DNA of 64,000 nt, from contig CAUYUJ010018868.1 in NCBI GenBank assembly GCA_963575745.1, forward strand, positions 22,501-86,500, read 5' to 3'. The first letter of the stretch is position 1. Each line of letters starts with the position of its first letter. This document shows, one piece after another, positions 30,891 to 41,407 of the stretch. The translations under genes were made by a program, and so were the position numbers. The stretch comes from Prorocentrum cordatum. Taxonomy: Eukaryota; Sar; Dinophyceae; Prorocentrales; Prorocentraceae. The notes below the pieces were generated by a model that worked only from the letters and a program-made list of their open reading frames with translations, made no database searches and was not told where the DNA came from.

Positions 30891-33800
30891 CATGAGTGGA
30901 TTGCCAGAGTGGGCACATGGAATATCGAGAAAAGAGGCCCACAGTTTTCCAAAGCTATCCTGGATGCTGCCAACGACAGAGGCATTTTCTTGCTGGGACT
31001 CCAGGAGGCACCGTTTTTCACGGACAGTCGAAAGATTCTTGCTGGGGATGGGTGGCACATGGAACGCTCTTCGTGTAAGAAAGCTGCTATTTTGTGGAAG
31101 GGCCCTTGGAAGGCTCTGCTACGGGACATTGAGCGCGGACCAAGGCTCGTCATTGCATGGTTCAGGCCAGCCGCTATTGTTTGCTTGTATTTGCCATATG
31201 CAGATGATAAGGATGAGGAGGTGAGGGAATTCAGTCAAGTGTTGGAGGAGGTGAAGAGGAGGATCAGAGTGTATCGCAGACGTCACCCCGAGCAGCCAGA
31301 CATGCTTATCTTGTTTACGGATGCCAACGTTGAGATGGCTCCTAATATTATCGCCAACTGCCGTGCTATCACTGGTATGGGAGTGAAGGAAGAGGTGGAG
31401 GTACTATTCAGAGGAGGAAGGGAGGGTGTGAGGAAGAAACAATTGGAGGAGATGAGGTTCCTATTGACAGAATTTTGCAGTGTGCATCGTTTACGACTGG
31501 CAAACACGTTTGGCCCTCGCTGTGCCACTTGGCGAGGTAGGGCAGCACCCCGAGGGGAGGCGGTGCTCGATTATATAGGCATCAGTGCTTCTGATCAATT
31601 CGACTCGGGGACTACTGCTGAGTGGATTCGGGCCCCAGGGAGATCGGCCACAATACAGGAGATCAGCGACCACAAACTAGTTCATCTTGCGGTTGCTGTG
31701 GGAAGGCGGCGACGCTGCAAGAATAGGAAGCGAGCTGCCTTGCATCAATGGGAACCTGTGGGCCCTGCTGCGGCTGCCGCCAGCTTCGACCGTGCCCTGT
31801 CACGGCAGTTTCAAGATGCAGGCTCTCGGTATCGCCCATTACAGTCTTTGGTTGAAGAGGAGGAGGAGGAGGACATCAAAAGGGACGTGAGACCCGTGAA
31901 GGAGGAGGAGGGCGACCAGAGGAGGCAGGGCAGGGGCACACTCAGCCAGATCATCGCGGATACGGCGGCAAGTATCCCTGGCCGCCAGGTGGCCGCACTT
32001 CGTGCACCTGTGAGGCCGGAACGTCTTTGGACGCTCGAACGGCTGTTACGGCGTGCTCTTTGGCCCAGAGAACTTCGATGCCAGAATGAAGTAAGGAGTC
32101 TTCGGAGATTGATCAAACCACTGCGAAAACAATATGATGCCGACATGCTCGAATACAAACACAAAGTTGAACAGCGTAAATTACGTACACAAGCACAGGC
32201 ACTTAAAGTCAAAAAGATGACGGGGGAGTGGGAACTTACTTACGATGTCGAGGCCAAACAGGTGGAAATTGGGAGGTACTTGAAAGACAGGGTGGAGGAC
32301 TACGGGGCGAGGAGGGAGGTGAAGTCGATTCTGGAAGGTCTGGCATCGAAGCTCAACCAGTCCCAGTGCGTGAGCATCACCATGCATGACATCTTGCGAG
32401 CGAGGGCTCGCCTCAAGAGTGGGGCGGCTGGACCTGACCAAGTGACACGGGAGATGCTGCAGCTCATCCCCTTTGCCAGCCTCAAGACAATCCGACATCA
32501 TTTCAGCCTGATCGCCAATCGTCGCCAACAGGTCCCCTCGGATTGGAAGAGGTTTCTGGTAACTCTCATCCCGAAGGCGCCGTCCATTCAGGAGCTCTCA
32601 GAGACTAGGGCGATCTGCCTCCTGAGCCTGGTCCAGAAGTGGTACAACCATGTCCTAGTCATTAAAGGGGAACAACACCTGGTGAATATCAAACACTCTC
32701 TTAACATGTATGGGTTTGTGCAGTTCAGGAAGGTTTCTGAGGTCACATCGTTTACCAAACATCTTTGCCAACATGCTGCACAATGGGGAAAAGGGGAGAA
32801 GCTCTATCTGGCCAGCCTCGATGTACTCCAGGCGTTTGACCACGTTACTATCAAGCTAGCGTTACAAAGTATGGAGAAGCTTGGTTTTGACCCCGCTTTG
32901 ATTTATGCCCTTCTTTGTCCTATGACCGAAAACACGTGTAAAGCCACCTTCGAAGGGACCCAGAATTTGGATTGGATTGGTTGGGATCGGAGTATCAGGA
33001 CGGGCGGGGTGGACGGACCATTCATATTCAAAGTGGTGAGTGTGGCCTTGTGGAATGATATCGTCGGGACCTGGCCAGGGCGTGATCTGGGTTATGTAGT
33101 CGAGTCCCCCGTTCCCATGCCCACTAGATCGACGATTTCACATGCCCTCTGGGCGGACAATTTGTTGTTGTACGCTAGAGACGAACGGCAGCTCAGGACC
33201 ATGGTGACTGAGCTCACTCTCCCCCTGCTCCAGGCCGGCCTCAATTGGAAACCATCCTCTCTCAAGCTCATCCCCTTTGGCGTCAATGGCTCGAATGATG
33301 TAGTTCTTCATATCCAGACCCACACGTATAAACTTGAATGCGTTAACACTTTGGACATCCTGGGTTACAGGTTGGACAGATATTGGACACAGCATAGCGA
33401 TCTGCAATTCAACTTGGATCGTGCCCGTGGTGCCTTCTTTGCCGACATCGAATATTATAGAAGTCATCGCATCCCGATTGAGAGACGATTCCAGCGATAC
33501 CGACCCCGTATCCAGAGTAAGCTACTTTTCGCAATTGAAGGTTTGACGATTGACAACATCACGGCACAAAAAATATTCTCCTGGGAAGGAAAGCTATTAG
33601 CTATCATCGGAGGAAGGAGGAAAGGAGTGACTGAAGATTGGACGGTCTACCAAAAGAGGAGGTTCAAGTATGCTCGCGACCAGTTCGCCAACCTTGGATT
33701 TCAGTCGGCGGTGGAACTCTTCATTCACAAGAACTGGCTCTGGGCGAAAGATATCGCTTGCTTTGCCAGAGGCTTTGCGTGTCAAAATATCCCGACAGCT

Positions 33801-35855
33801 ACGCTGCACACAGACAGAGTACATGTTGATCCGACAGCTTCGCTGCACACGTACAGTCAGGCTCACACACATGCCAATTCTTCTTTGCCTGTGCCTCAGT
33901 TGTCTGGCCAACGATCTTTGGAGCCCGCGCCCAGCTTTATTCAGACAGCTACGCTGCACACTCACAGTGATGATACAACACATGTCCATTCTTTGTTGCC
34001 TGTGCTGCAGGTTGATGACCGTTCCTTCGACACGTTGCCCAGTTATATTCAGACAGCTACGCTGCACACGAACAGTGGAGAGCATGCACACCTTCGTTCG
34101 ATGTCTTCTGTGCCGCAGGCTGAGAGAGGAAGTTCTTTCGATCAGTTGCCTTGTTATATTCCGACAGCTACGCTGCACACACACAGTACACACTCCATTC
34201 ATTCTCATTGTCCGCCTCGTGCTGTGCCTCAGAGTGTTTCGCCTGAGCCCCAGAGACCTGCGGCTATGTTTGGTAGCCGTGGGGGACTGACGGAGCACAA
34301 AAAAGATTGTCAACGTTCTTCTGGTCGTGTGTCGTCTGCGTCCAGTATAAGAGTTTCTTTGGAGCCGAACAAAAAGGATGCTCATTGTTCTTCTGGTCGT
34401 GTGTCGTCTGCGTCCAGAATAAGAGTTCCTTTGAGTGATCCGCTGCAGGTGGCGCATCTGTTTGAGTGCGCCAGGCTCCTGGAAGAAAGGAGCAGCCAGC
34501 GCGAAACCCAAGGCACTGTCAGTCCTGTGGCCACAGCCCCCCCAGCCGACGGTGAGAGCGAACCCACGCCCGCGGCCAAGAATCGTCGCAGGCAGATTGT
34601 GGAGACCCGTCTGGCCGCCAGGGGAGAGAAGCGGTGCCCTGGCCCGAGTCTCACTGCGAGCCAGGAGGAGCTCGCCAAGCGTGTCAGACAGCCCCAACGC
34701 CCATGCGACAAAAGAGATCGGGATGAAATATGTTCGCCAAGGGGCAGTCAAAAGAGACGGTGTATTGCTCAGGTGAATGATGACCCCATCGCTTCCGCCG
34801 ATAGTCAGTCTGCTGCCCCACAGGGAAGTAAGCGACCACGGGACCCCCCCTCTTCTAATCATGATAGTGAGCCGCGAGAGGCACGACCCTCTGGCGCAAA
34901 CGTGAATGTCTTCAAACTCAACGCCTACTCTCAGGCGCGGTTGGGCATGATGCATGCGTCAGGTGACTGGGCCGCTCATCGTCGCGCGTTCGCTGCACGC
35001 TCGAGGGATTCTCAGGCTGCTCTTCTTGGATGGCGTGGTGGGACTAAATACGTCGGTTGGAGAAAATGGGAAGATGTCTTCATTGCTGATCAAAATGGCA
35101 ATACGAAGTGGTGGGAGACTATGATGTTTGGGAAAGAAGATTGGTCGATTTTCGTTGAGAAGTTGCTCAAAAGATTGCACCTGCCCGCCATTCTCGACTA
35201 TCTGGCCAAACCTAGAGTTTCGGTTGTACGTACGGAGGAGAAGGAGACGAAAGTTAATAATGATAGGATTGCGCGTCGCATTGCTCATAACTTTGAAAAT
35301 GAGACTATCTTTGACTATGCGTCTGATAAGATTCCATTTGAAATACTGGGTGACAGCTTGTGTGTGGTCCAATGGATAAGAGGGCACTGGAGGTGCACGA
35401 ACATGGGCTATAACAACACCTTGGGGGCGGCACAAAACACTCTTGATGCTATAACGGACACCTGTTTGAGAACTGCGTGTGCGGGGGCTGACCCAATCAA
35501 ACATCTTTATAGGGAGGGTAACAGTTATGCTGATGAACTCACGTGGGCTTGCAGAGCTTGCCCACACACATCGAAGAGAAACGAGTATCTTGCCCCTTTA
35601 TATACTTCGAAAGTTTTAGGATTGAGGGGTTACTTCGACGGAGGCACCTCGGATATTGGGGCTGGGGGAGGCTGGTGGCTGCAGGCTTTTGTAGAACATA
35701 AAAATGCTATACAGTGTCACGTGATTGACGAAGAGGCGTTTGGCCTCGATAGGGAGTCAACCGTGACGGTCTGTGAGTTAACGGCCGCCTCGAAGCTAAT
35801 TCACGCAATCTCGCAGATTGCGTCCGTTATAGATAGCGTCTCACACGCTCGGTAG
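30891..35855 (+). CDS. LINE e2 ORF2 polyprotein: endonuclease, RT, RNase H, about 1654 aa
   Basis: The frame begins right after the ORF1 UGA. The endonuclease motif VGTWNIEKRG starts six codons on, while the first in-frame ATG (about 31059) lies beyond the catalytic Glu of LLGLQEAPF, so initiation at that ATG would lose the active site. Domains: APE endonuclease (FTDANVEM, VLDYIG, ISDHKLV); basic, Glu-rich spacer; RT from about 32340 with GAAGPDQVT, SLDVLQAFDHV (motif A), IRTGGVDGPFIF (motif B), LWADNLLLYA (motif C, ADN), NWKPSSLKL and LDILGYRLD. A ~400-residue linker follows with repeated TATLHT units and two nuclear-signal-like basic stretches. RNase H comes last: ILGDSLCVVQW, NSYADELTW, LRGYFDGGTSDIGAGGGWW, VTVCELTAASKL. 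It ends at TAG. Confidence 0.9.
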   Translation, partial: HEWIARVGTWNIEKRGPQFSKAILDAANDRGIFLLGLQEAPFFTDSRKILAGDGWHMERSSCKKAAILWKGPWKALLRDIERGPRLVIAWFRPAAIVCLYLPYADDKDEEVREFSQVLEEVKRRIRVYRRRHPEQPDMLILFTDANVEMAPNIIANCRAITGMGVKEEVEVLFRGGREGVRKKQLEEMRFLLTEFCSVHRLRLANTFGPRCATWRGRAAPRGEAVLDYIGISASDQFDSGTTAEWIRAPGRSATIQEISDHKLVHLAVAVGRRRRCKNRKRAALHQWEPVGPAAAAASFDRALSRQFQDAGSRYRPLQSLVEEEEEEDIKRDVRPVKEEEGDQRRQGRGTLSQIIADTAASIPGRQVAALRAPVRPERLWTLERLLRRALWPRELRCQNEVRSLRRLIKPLRKQYDADMLEYKHKVEQRKLRTQAQALKVKKMTGEWELTYDVEAKQVEIGRYLKDRVEDYGARREVKSILEGLASKLNQSQCVSITMHDILRARARLKSGAAGPDQVTREMLQLIPFASLKTIRHHFSLIANRRQQVPSDWKRFLVTLIPKAPSIQELSETRAICLLSLVQKWYNHVLVIKGEQHLVNIKHSLNMYGFVQFRKVSEVTSFTKHLCQHAAQWGKGEKLYLASLDVLQAFDHVTIKLALQSMEKLGFDPALIYALLCPMTENTCKATFEGTQNLDWIGWDRSIRTGGVDGPFIFKVVSVALWNDIVGTWPGRDLGYVVESPVPMPTRSTISHALWADNLLLYARDERQLRTMVTELTLPLLQAGLNWKPSSLKLIPFGVNGSNDVVLHIQTHTYKLECVNTLDILGYRLDRYWTQHSDLQFNLDRARGAFFADIEYYRSHRIPIERRFQRYRPRIQSKLLFAIEGLTIDNITAQKIFSWEGKLLAIIGGRRKGVTEDWTVYQKRRFKYARDQFANLGFQSAVELFIHKNWLWAKDIACFARGFACQNIPTATLHTDRVHVDPTASLHTYSQAHTHANSSLPVPQLSGQRSLEPAPSFIQTATLHTHSDDTTHVHSLLPVLQVDDRSFDTLPSYIQTATLHTNSGEHAHLRSMSSVPQAERGSSFDQLPCYIPTATLHTHSTHSIHSHCPPRAVPQSVSPEPQRPAAMFGSRGGLTEHKKDCQRSSGRVSSASSIRVSLEPNKKDAHCSSGRVSSASRIRVPLSDPLQVAHLFECARLLEERSSQRETQGTVSPVATAPPADGESEPTPAAKNRRRQIVETRLAARGEKRCPGPSLTASQEELAKRVRQPQRPCDKRDRDEICSPRGSQKRRCIAQVNDDPIASADSQSAAPQGSKRPRDPPSSNHDSEPREARPSGANVNVFKLNAYSQARLGMMHASGDWAAHRRAFAARSRDSQAALLGWRGGTKYVGWRKWEDVFIADQNGNTKWWETMMFGKEDWSIFVEKLLKRLHLPAILDYLAKPRVSVVRTEEKETKVNNDRIARRIAHNFENETIFDYASDKIPFEILGDSLCVVQWIRGHWRCTNMGYNNTLGAAQNTLDAITDTCLRTACAGADPIKHLYREGNSYADELTWACRACPHTSKRNEYLAPLYTSKVLGLRGYFDGGTSDIGAGGGWWLQAFVEHKNAIQCHVIDEEAFGLDRESTVTVCELTAASKLIHAISQIASVIDSVSHAR
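33796..34445 (+). repeat. In-frame minisatellites in the e2 linker
   Basis: Five copies of gacagcttcgctgcacac or gacagctacgctgcacac (PTATLHT/PTASLHT) lie at 33797, 33836, 33944, 34053 and 34161. Then a 72-bp duplication (SSGRVSSASxIRV) starts at about 34315 and 34387. All preserve the frame. Confidence 0.88.
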
Positions 35856-35931
35856 AGCCACTTGCGCCTGGTGGCCGCGGGGAGCACCGCTGCTTGCATG
35901 TGCTGGAGGACCCCACCGCAAAGCCCGCAAA

Positions 35932-37113
35932 AACCTGGTTGATGGTTTACCGCCGGTTCCCAGTTGGCAAGAAAAATCTCGACTGACCTTTTGCTGACTT
36001 TTGGTCGGTTGAAAATTTTGTTCTCGAAATTCAACAATTCGTTTGAGCTCTAGTATTTTTTCTGACCATATTCGATATTATTCCCGCTCGTCTTCTCAAT
36101 CTCAGCTCGATCGGGTAAATATTTCTGTAGAAAAGCGTCGCGGCGGGATCGGCTGTTTCGAGTCATCTTGATACGCGTTCTCGGGATTTTGTACTTAACT
36201 CGAGCTGTAGGGCAGCTACAGAGCTCATTCTCACAGAAAGCGATTGCAAATTATCAGGCGCGTTCGTCTGTCCCATCTAGAGGTCTGAACTCGGTCTGCT
36301 GCTCGAGCTAGATTCGCGAAACTATTCGTATTCTTCGAGTCATCTTGAGAGGTACTGTCAGTTTTCTGCACTTAAGCTCGGGCTTCAGGGGAGCTACAGA
36401 GCTCGTACTCACAGGGATCGATTCGAAGACATCATGCGCGTCCGCCTGCCAAATCCAGAGGTTAGAACTCGGTGTGCTGCCCGAGCTAGGTCCAACAAAA
36501 CTTTCGTATTCTTCGAGTCATCTTGAGAGGTGCTGTCCGTTTTCTGCACTTAACTCGAGCTGTAAGGAGGCTGCACGGCTGGTAATCACTGGAATCGATT
36601 CGGAGACGTCGCGTCCGCCTGTCGCATTCAGAGCTCTGAACTCGGTCTGCTGCCCGATCTAGGTCCGCGAAACTGTTCGTATTGTTTTCGAGTCATCTTC
36701 GGAGGTGCTGTCGGTTTTCTGCACTTAACTCGGGCTGTAAGGGAGCTGCAGGGCTGGTCATCACAGAAATCGATTCGGAGACATCAGGCGCGTCCGCCTG
36801 TTCCATTCAGAGGTCTGAACTCGGTCTGATACTCGAGCTAGATTCGCGAAACTATTTGTATTGTTCGAGTCATCTTGAGAGGTGCTCTCGATTATCGCAC
36901 GTAACTCGGGCTGTAGGAGAGCTACGGAGCTCGTGCGCACAGAAAACGATCCACAAGCATGAGGGGCGTTCGGCTGTTGCATCGAGAGTTCTGAAATCGT
37001 TTAGGCTGAAAAACTATTCGTTCTCTCCAAATTTTTTCGACATTATATATGGTCAGGAAGCTCTACGGGTCCCCGGCGGTAAGAAAGGTTGACGTTTACC
37101 GCCGGCGCCCAGT
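35932..37113 (+). repeat. Right half of e2 target, then R1 unit
   Basis: The right hairpin half closes at AGT 35962-35964 and the R1 body (tggcaagaaaaatctcgact) follows at once, with no 5' module. About five monomers; terminal gaagctctacgggtccccgg and a hairpin of loop type aagaaaggttg. Confidence 0.8.
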
Positions 37114-37474
37114 TCTTCGCTCTCCCGGTTTTGGACGCTACCAAGTGTTATAATTTGAAGATGTTTGACCATGCCTCGTATCGATGAGCTAGAGGAATTC
37201 CGGCGCAGGGTGGGGCTAGTACCTCGTAGAGCTCTTCGGTACCTCGTAGAGCTCTTCGGCAAGATGAGCTAAGAGGAATTCAGGCGCAGGGTGGAGCTAG
37301 TACCTCGTGGAGCTCTTCGGCATCGATGAGCTAGAGGAATTCCAGCGCGTGGTGGAGCTAGTACCTCGTAGAGCTCTTCGGAGCGGGAATCAACATCGGA
37401 GTGACATCGAAAAATGGAAAGTTGATATTTTTTTCGAGAATGGCCGCGAGAAGCTGCCTGCTCCGATTCTCAGC
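37114..37474 (+). repeat. R4 tail and a run of solo R2 5' modules
   Basis: After ttttggacgctaccaagt come five partial or complete 5' modules (37170-37380), several sharing acctcgtagagctcttcgg and ending gtggagctagt. Then an R2 scrap (gagaatggccgcgagaagct). Confidence 0.8.
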
Positions 37475-37540
37475 ACTGGGCGCCGGCGGTAAACCGTCAA
37501 CCTTTCTTACCGCCGGGGGACTCGTAGAGCTTCCTGACCA
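37475..37540 (-). repeat. Hairpin and R1 3' end in inverted orientation
   Basis: Reads actgggcgccggcggtaaac ... ttaccgccgggggactcgtagagcttcctgacc, the reverse complement of an R1 terminus. It meets a forward R1 5' module at 37541, so an inversion breakpoint lies here. Confidence 0.85.
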
Positions 37541-38721
37541 TTCAACTCGTAGAGCTTCCCTTAGCAAGTTATTGCTGGAAGCTTAAGAATTCCGGGGCGC
37601 TGGAGAGCTAGTTGGCAAGAAAAATCTCGACGGACCTTTTGGTGACATTTGGTGGGTTGAAATTTTGTTCTCAAAATTAAACAACTCGTTTGAGCTCTAG
37701 TATTTTTTCCCATGATATTCGATCTCATTCCTGCTCGCCATCTTGATCTCAGCTCGATCGGGTACCTTTTATTGCCAAAAAGCAGGCAGGCGGGATCGAC
37801 CGTTTCAAGTCATCTTGATGCGCGCTGTGTGTTTTGGACTTAACTTGAGATACAGGACAGCTACAGAGCTGGTAAGCACACCTTTTCGATTCAGAATGAT
37901 CAGGCGCGTTTGCCTGTCGCATCCGGAGGTCTGAACTCGGTCTGCTAGCCGAGCTAGGTCCGCAAACCTATTCGTATTATTCGAGTCATCTTGACAGGCG
38001 CTCTCGGTTTTCTGTGCTTTACTCGAGCTGTACGACAGATACAGAGCTCATACTAACAGAAGCCGATTCGGAATCATCAGTTGTTGTCGTTTCTTGAATA
38101 AAGAGCTCTGAACTCGGTCTGCTGCGCGATCTAGATTCGCGAAATCATCCGTATTCTTCGAGTTATCTTGAGAGGTGCTGTTGGCTTTCTGTACTTAACT
38201 CGAGCTGCAGGGGGGCTACCTGGTAGTCACAGAAATCGATTTGCAGACATCAGGCGCGTCCGCCTGTCGAATCCAGAGCTCGAAACTCGGTCTGCTGCCC
38301 GAACTAGGTCCGCGTAACTATCCGTATTGTTCGAGTCATCCTGAGAGCTGTCGGTTTTCTGCAATAACTCTGGCTGTAGGGGGGCTGCAGGGCTGGTAAT
38401 CACAGGCATCGATTTGAAGACATCAGGCGCGTCCGCCTGTCGAATCCAGAGCTCTGAACTCGGTCTGATATTCGAGCTAGGTTTGCCAAACTATTCGTAC
38501 TGTTCGAGTCATCTGAAGAGGTGCTGTCGATGTACGCACGTAACTCGGACTGTAGAAGAGCTACAGAGCTCGTACAGAAGACAATTCAGAAGCATGGGGG
38601 GCGTTCCGTGGGCTGAAACACTATTCGTTCTCTGCAATTTTTTCGACATTCTGTATTGTCAGGAAGCTCTACGAGTCCTCCGGCGGTAAGGAAGTGTGAC
38701 GGTTCACCGCTAGCGCCCAGT
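37541..38721 (+). repeat. R1 unit
   Basis: 5' module aactcgtagagcttccctta, head, then about four monomers with a few internal deletions. The hairpin has an altered right side (gtgtgacggttcaccgctag) but still closes at AGT 38719-38721. Confidence 0.8.
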
Positions 38722-39838
38722 ATTATGTTCGAACAAATAGCAGAGAACGAATAGTTTGTAAGGCCGAGCTGATAGCAGATTGATCTCAGGCGTCTAGTGA
38801 TATCCCATTGCTGTGCTGGAAGGAAGTAGCAGAGTACGAATCCGTTTTTGGCGTCTGCGTTCACAACAGACTCAAACCAAGCGTCTAGATGCTTCACGCC
38901 TCACGATTTCCTTCTGATTTTTCGGCCGCTCGAGTTCAGTGAATAAATTCACCATTATTTTGAAAAAAGATCAGTCGAATACGAATAATTTTGTGAACCT
39001 TACTCCTATATCAGACCGAGTTCAGACCTCTCGATGCAACAGACGAATGCTCCCGATGCTTCTGGATCGGTTTCTGTGCGCACCAGCTCTGCAGCTCTCC
39101 TACAGCCGAGTTACGTACGAAAACCGACAGCACCTTTCAAGATGACTCGAACGATACGAATAGTTTCGCAGACCTAGCTCGAGTAGCAGACCCAGTTCAG
39201 GCCTCTGAATGCAACGGACGAGCGCGCCTGATCAGTCTGCATCGGTCTCTGTGCGTATCTGCTCTGCAGCTCCCCTAGAGCTCGAGCAAAGTACAGAAAT
39301 CTGACAGTCTCTGTCGAAATGACTCGAGCGATACGAATAATTTTGCGGACCTAGCTCGAGTAGCAGACCAAGTTCAGACCTCTGTATGCGACAGGCGGAC
39401 GCGTCTAATAATACGAATAATTTCGCGGACCTAGCTCGAGCAGCAGACCGGGTTCAGACCTCTGGATTCAACAGACAAACGCGCCTGATGATTCTGAATC
39501 GGTTTCTGTAAGTATCAGCTCCGTAGCTCTTCCATAGCTCGAGTTATCTTGAGAAAACCGTCACCGCGTATCAAGATGACCCGAAACGGCCGATCCCGCC
39601 GCAGTGCTTTTTGACAGTAAAAGGTATCCGATCGAGCTGAGCTCAAGACGGCGAGCGGGAATAAGATCGAATATCGCGGGAAAAATATTAGAGCTCAAAC
39701 GAATTGTTGAATTTCGAGAACAAAATTTTCAACCGACCAAAAGTCAGCAAAAGGTCCGTCGAGATTTTTCTTGCCGACTAGCTCTCCAGCGCCCCGGAAT
39801 TGCTCTTAAGCTTCCGGCAACTAGCTAAGGGAAGCTCT
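38722..39838 (-). repeat. R1 unit in inverted orientation
   Basis: On the minus strand it starts actcgtagagcttcccttag (39838 downward) and continues through ggcaagaaaaatctcgacgg and monomers to the R1 end type also seen at 60080-60370 (ggccgaaaaatcagaaggaa region). Its own hairpin is missing at the 38722 side. Confidence 0.85.
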
Positions 39839-39918
39839 ACGAGTTACTGTCGTGCGTGCAAGGAGCTCTACGAGGTCCCCGGCGGTGACTAGGTTTACGG
39901 GTCACCGCCGGCGCCAGT
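39839..39918 (+). repeat. R2 3' end with decayed hairpin
   Basis: Only gtgcaaggagctctacgagg and a TGA/TCA-type hairpin (loop ctaggtttacgg) closing at AGT 39916-39918. Confidence 0.75.
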
Positions 39919-40245
39919 TCCCGGGGAGCTCTCTGAGAGCTACAGGGTTTTGTGATTAGAAGCCGGACGGTGGTGGTGCCCGCCAGCTGCCCATCTTCGC
40001 CGGTCCACGATTCTCGCAGCGCCTCGCATGAGCCGGCAGCTCGTCCGGGAGAGCTTCCGGGAAGCGCCCGCGCGTGCCTGCGCGCGTGCAGGCGCGCATG
40101 GAAGCAATCCTGGCAGCGCTTCAGAGGCGCCGCAGGGGAGCACCCCATAATCCCAGAAGCGCTTCACGAGAGCGTGGAGGGATCGCCAGGACAGCTTTCC
40201 CGCGTATGTTTTCTTTGCTCTCCGGGTTTTCGACGCTACCAAGTT
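39919..40245 (+). repeat. R4 block
   Basis: Complete GC-rich block: ggggagctctctgagagcta, gacggtggtggtgcccgcca, palindrome-like cgcgcgtgcctgcgcgcgtg, end gggttttcgacgctaccaag. Confidence 0.75.
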
Positions 40246-41013
40246 GACCGACCGACAAGAGACAATGTGGTATTTTTGGGTCTTACAATCTTGTGCAAAC
40301 TTGTAAGTTCTTTTTGGGAACCGTATTCTCTCACTGAAGTGGGTTATGCCGCGTCTGCCAGTGGAATTTTCAGGTCCGCAGCTGCAATATTACAGACAAA
40401 AGACTTGAGGGAACTGTCGGCGGTTTCGAGCATCTTGACTCACGTTGACGGTTTTCCTGTACCTCTGGAGATTTAGGAGAGGTACAGGTCTGCTACTCGA
40501 GCTGGATCCGCGAAACTATTCTCTGACAGGTGCTGTCTGTTCCCTACTTGAATCAACCGACTTTCGGTGCAATCAGAAACAAAATAATGTTTGAAGCTGT
40601 CCAGCTCACGAGAAAGCTTCCCCATGTGTTCCAGACAGCGTCGTGCAGACAGAAGCTGTACGAGCTTCCAGCGGTAACCGGATTGACGGCTTACGGCCGG
40701 CTCCCAGTTAGTCGATCTGACCAGAAAGAACGATGTGATAACTTTGGGTCAGTTTCACCAAGATTTGAAAGATATTTGACGATTCATTTGGGAAAGCAGA
40801 TTTTTACTCTGATGATTGGCATATAAACTTAGTTTCCTCAGCAGCTGAGCTCTCTAGAGCCAGTTCTAGTGCCAGTTTATTTCCGGGAACCGATTCGATG
40901 TTGACTCCAACCAACCTCAATTCGACGTTTTCTTAGAAAAGCTTCCAGAATCTCTCCGCTTTGATTCTCAGCTTTCTTACGGGTGTACGAGGTTCCCGGC
41001 GGTGACCAGGTTG
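40246..41013 (+). repeat. Two R2-like units and left half of the e3 target
   Basis: Diverged R2 bodies begin at about 40246 and 40709, separated by a decayed hairpin closing at 40708 (ttacggccggctcccagt). The second ends in tgtacgaggttcccggcggt and gaccaggttg, cut by e3 at 41013. Confidence 0.7.
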
Positions 41014-41264
41014 GGCAGAGCTTACCTCCTGCTTGGCTTGGTCTCACCGCTGGGGTCCCCCTCGTCTCGAGCTGAATTGTGCAGTGAGGTGTTCTTCTGT
41101 TCCTCTTACTGTAGCACGGTGCTTCAGAGTCTGTTTTGCCTGAGTACCGTACATCTTTGCACACGTGTCGGCATGCTATTCTTTTGCTCTGTGGTATCCT
41201 ACATTATCGAGTGCTCTCCATCGTGCACACACTGTCTGTTCTGTGCTGTCTCATTGCGTCTATT

Positions 41265-41400
41265 CATTCAGTGCTTCATTCAGTGTTTCTTTCAGTGAGC
41301 TCACTGGTCTTCATGCAGTGTTGCATTCAGTGCTTCATTCTGTGCTTCATTCAGTGTTGCATTCAGTGCTTCATTCGGTGTTGCATTCAGTGCTCTCTAT
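41265..41400 (+). repeat. Short tandem repeat in the e3 leader
   Basis: About eleven copies of a 12-13 bp unit (cattcagtgctt / cattcagtgttg) just before ORF1. It keeps a long frame open by chance; I do not treat that as coding. Confidence 0.85.
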
Positions 41401-41407
41401 CTGCACA

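Larger units (their letters stand above)
29406..35931 (+). mobile_element. LINE e2, complete and apparently intact
   Basis: 6.5 kb, flanked by aacctggttg (29396-29405 and 35932-35941). Both ORFs are free of lesions, apart from the single UGA between them that all copies share. The 3' tail is only 76 bp and ends ccgcaaagcccgcaaa. It is the longest element here because of an expanded linker between RT and RNase H. Confidence 0.93.

Noticed and set aside
41165-41407. Extended N-terminus of e3 ORF1 (HSVLHSVLHSVLHS repeats)
   Set aside because: It is the translation of the leader tandem repeat; ATG 41408 gives the length and start type of e4 ORF1.
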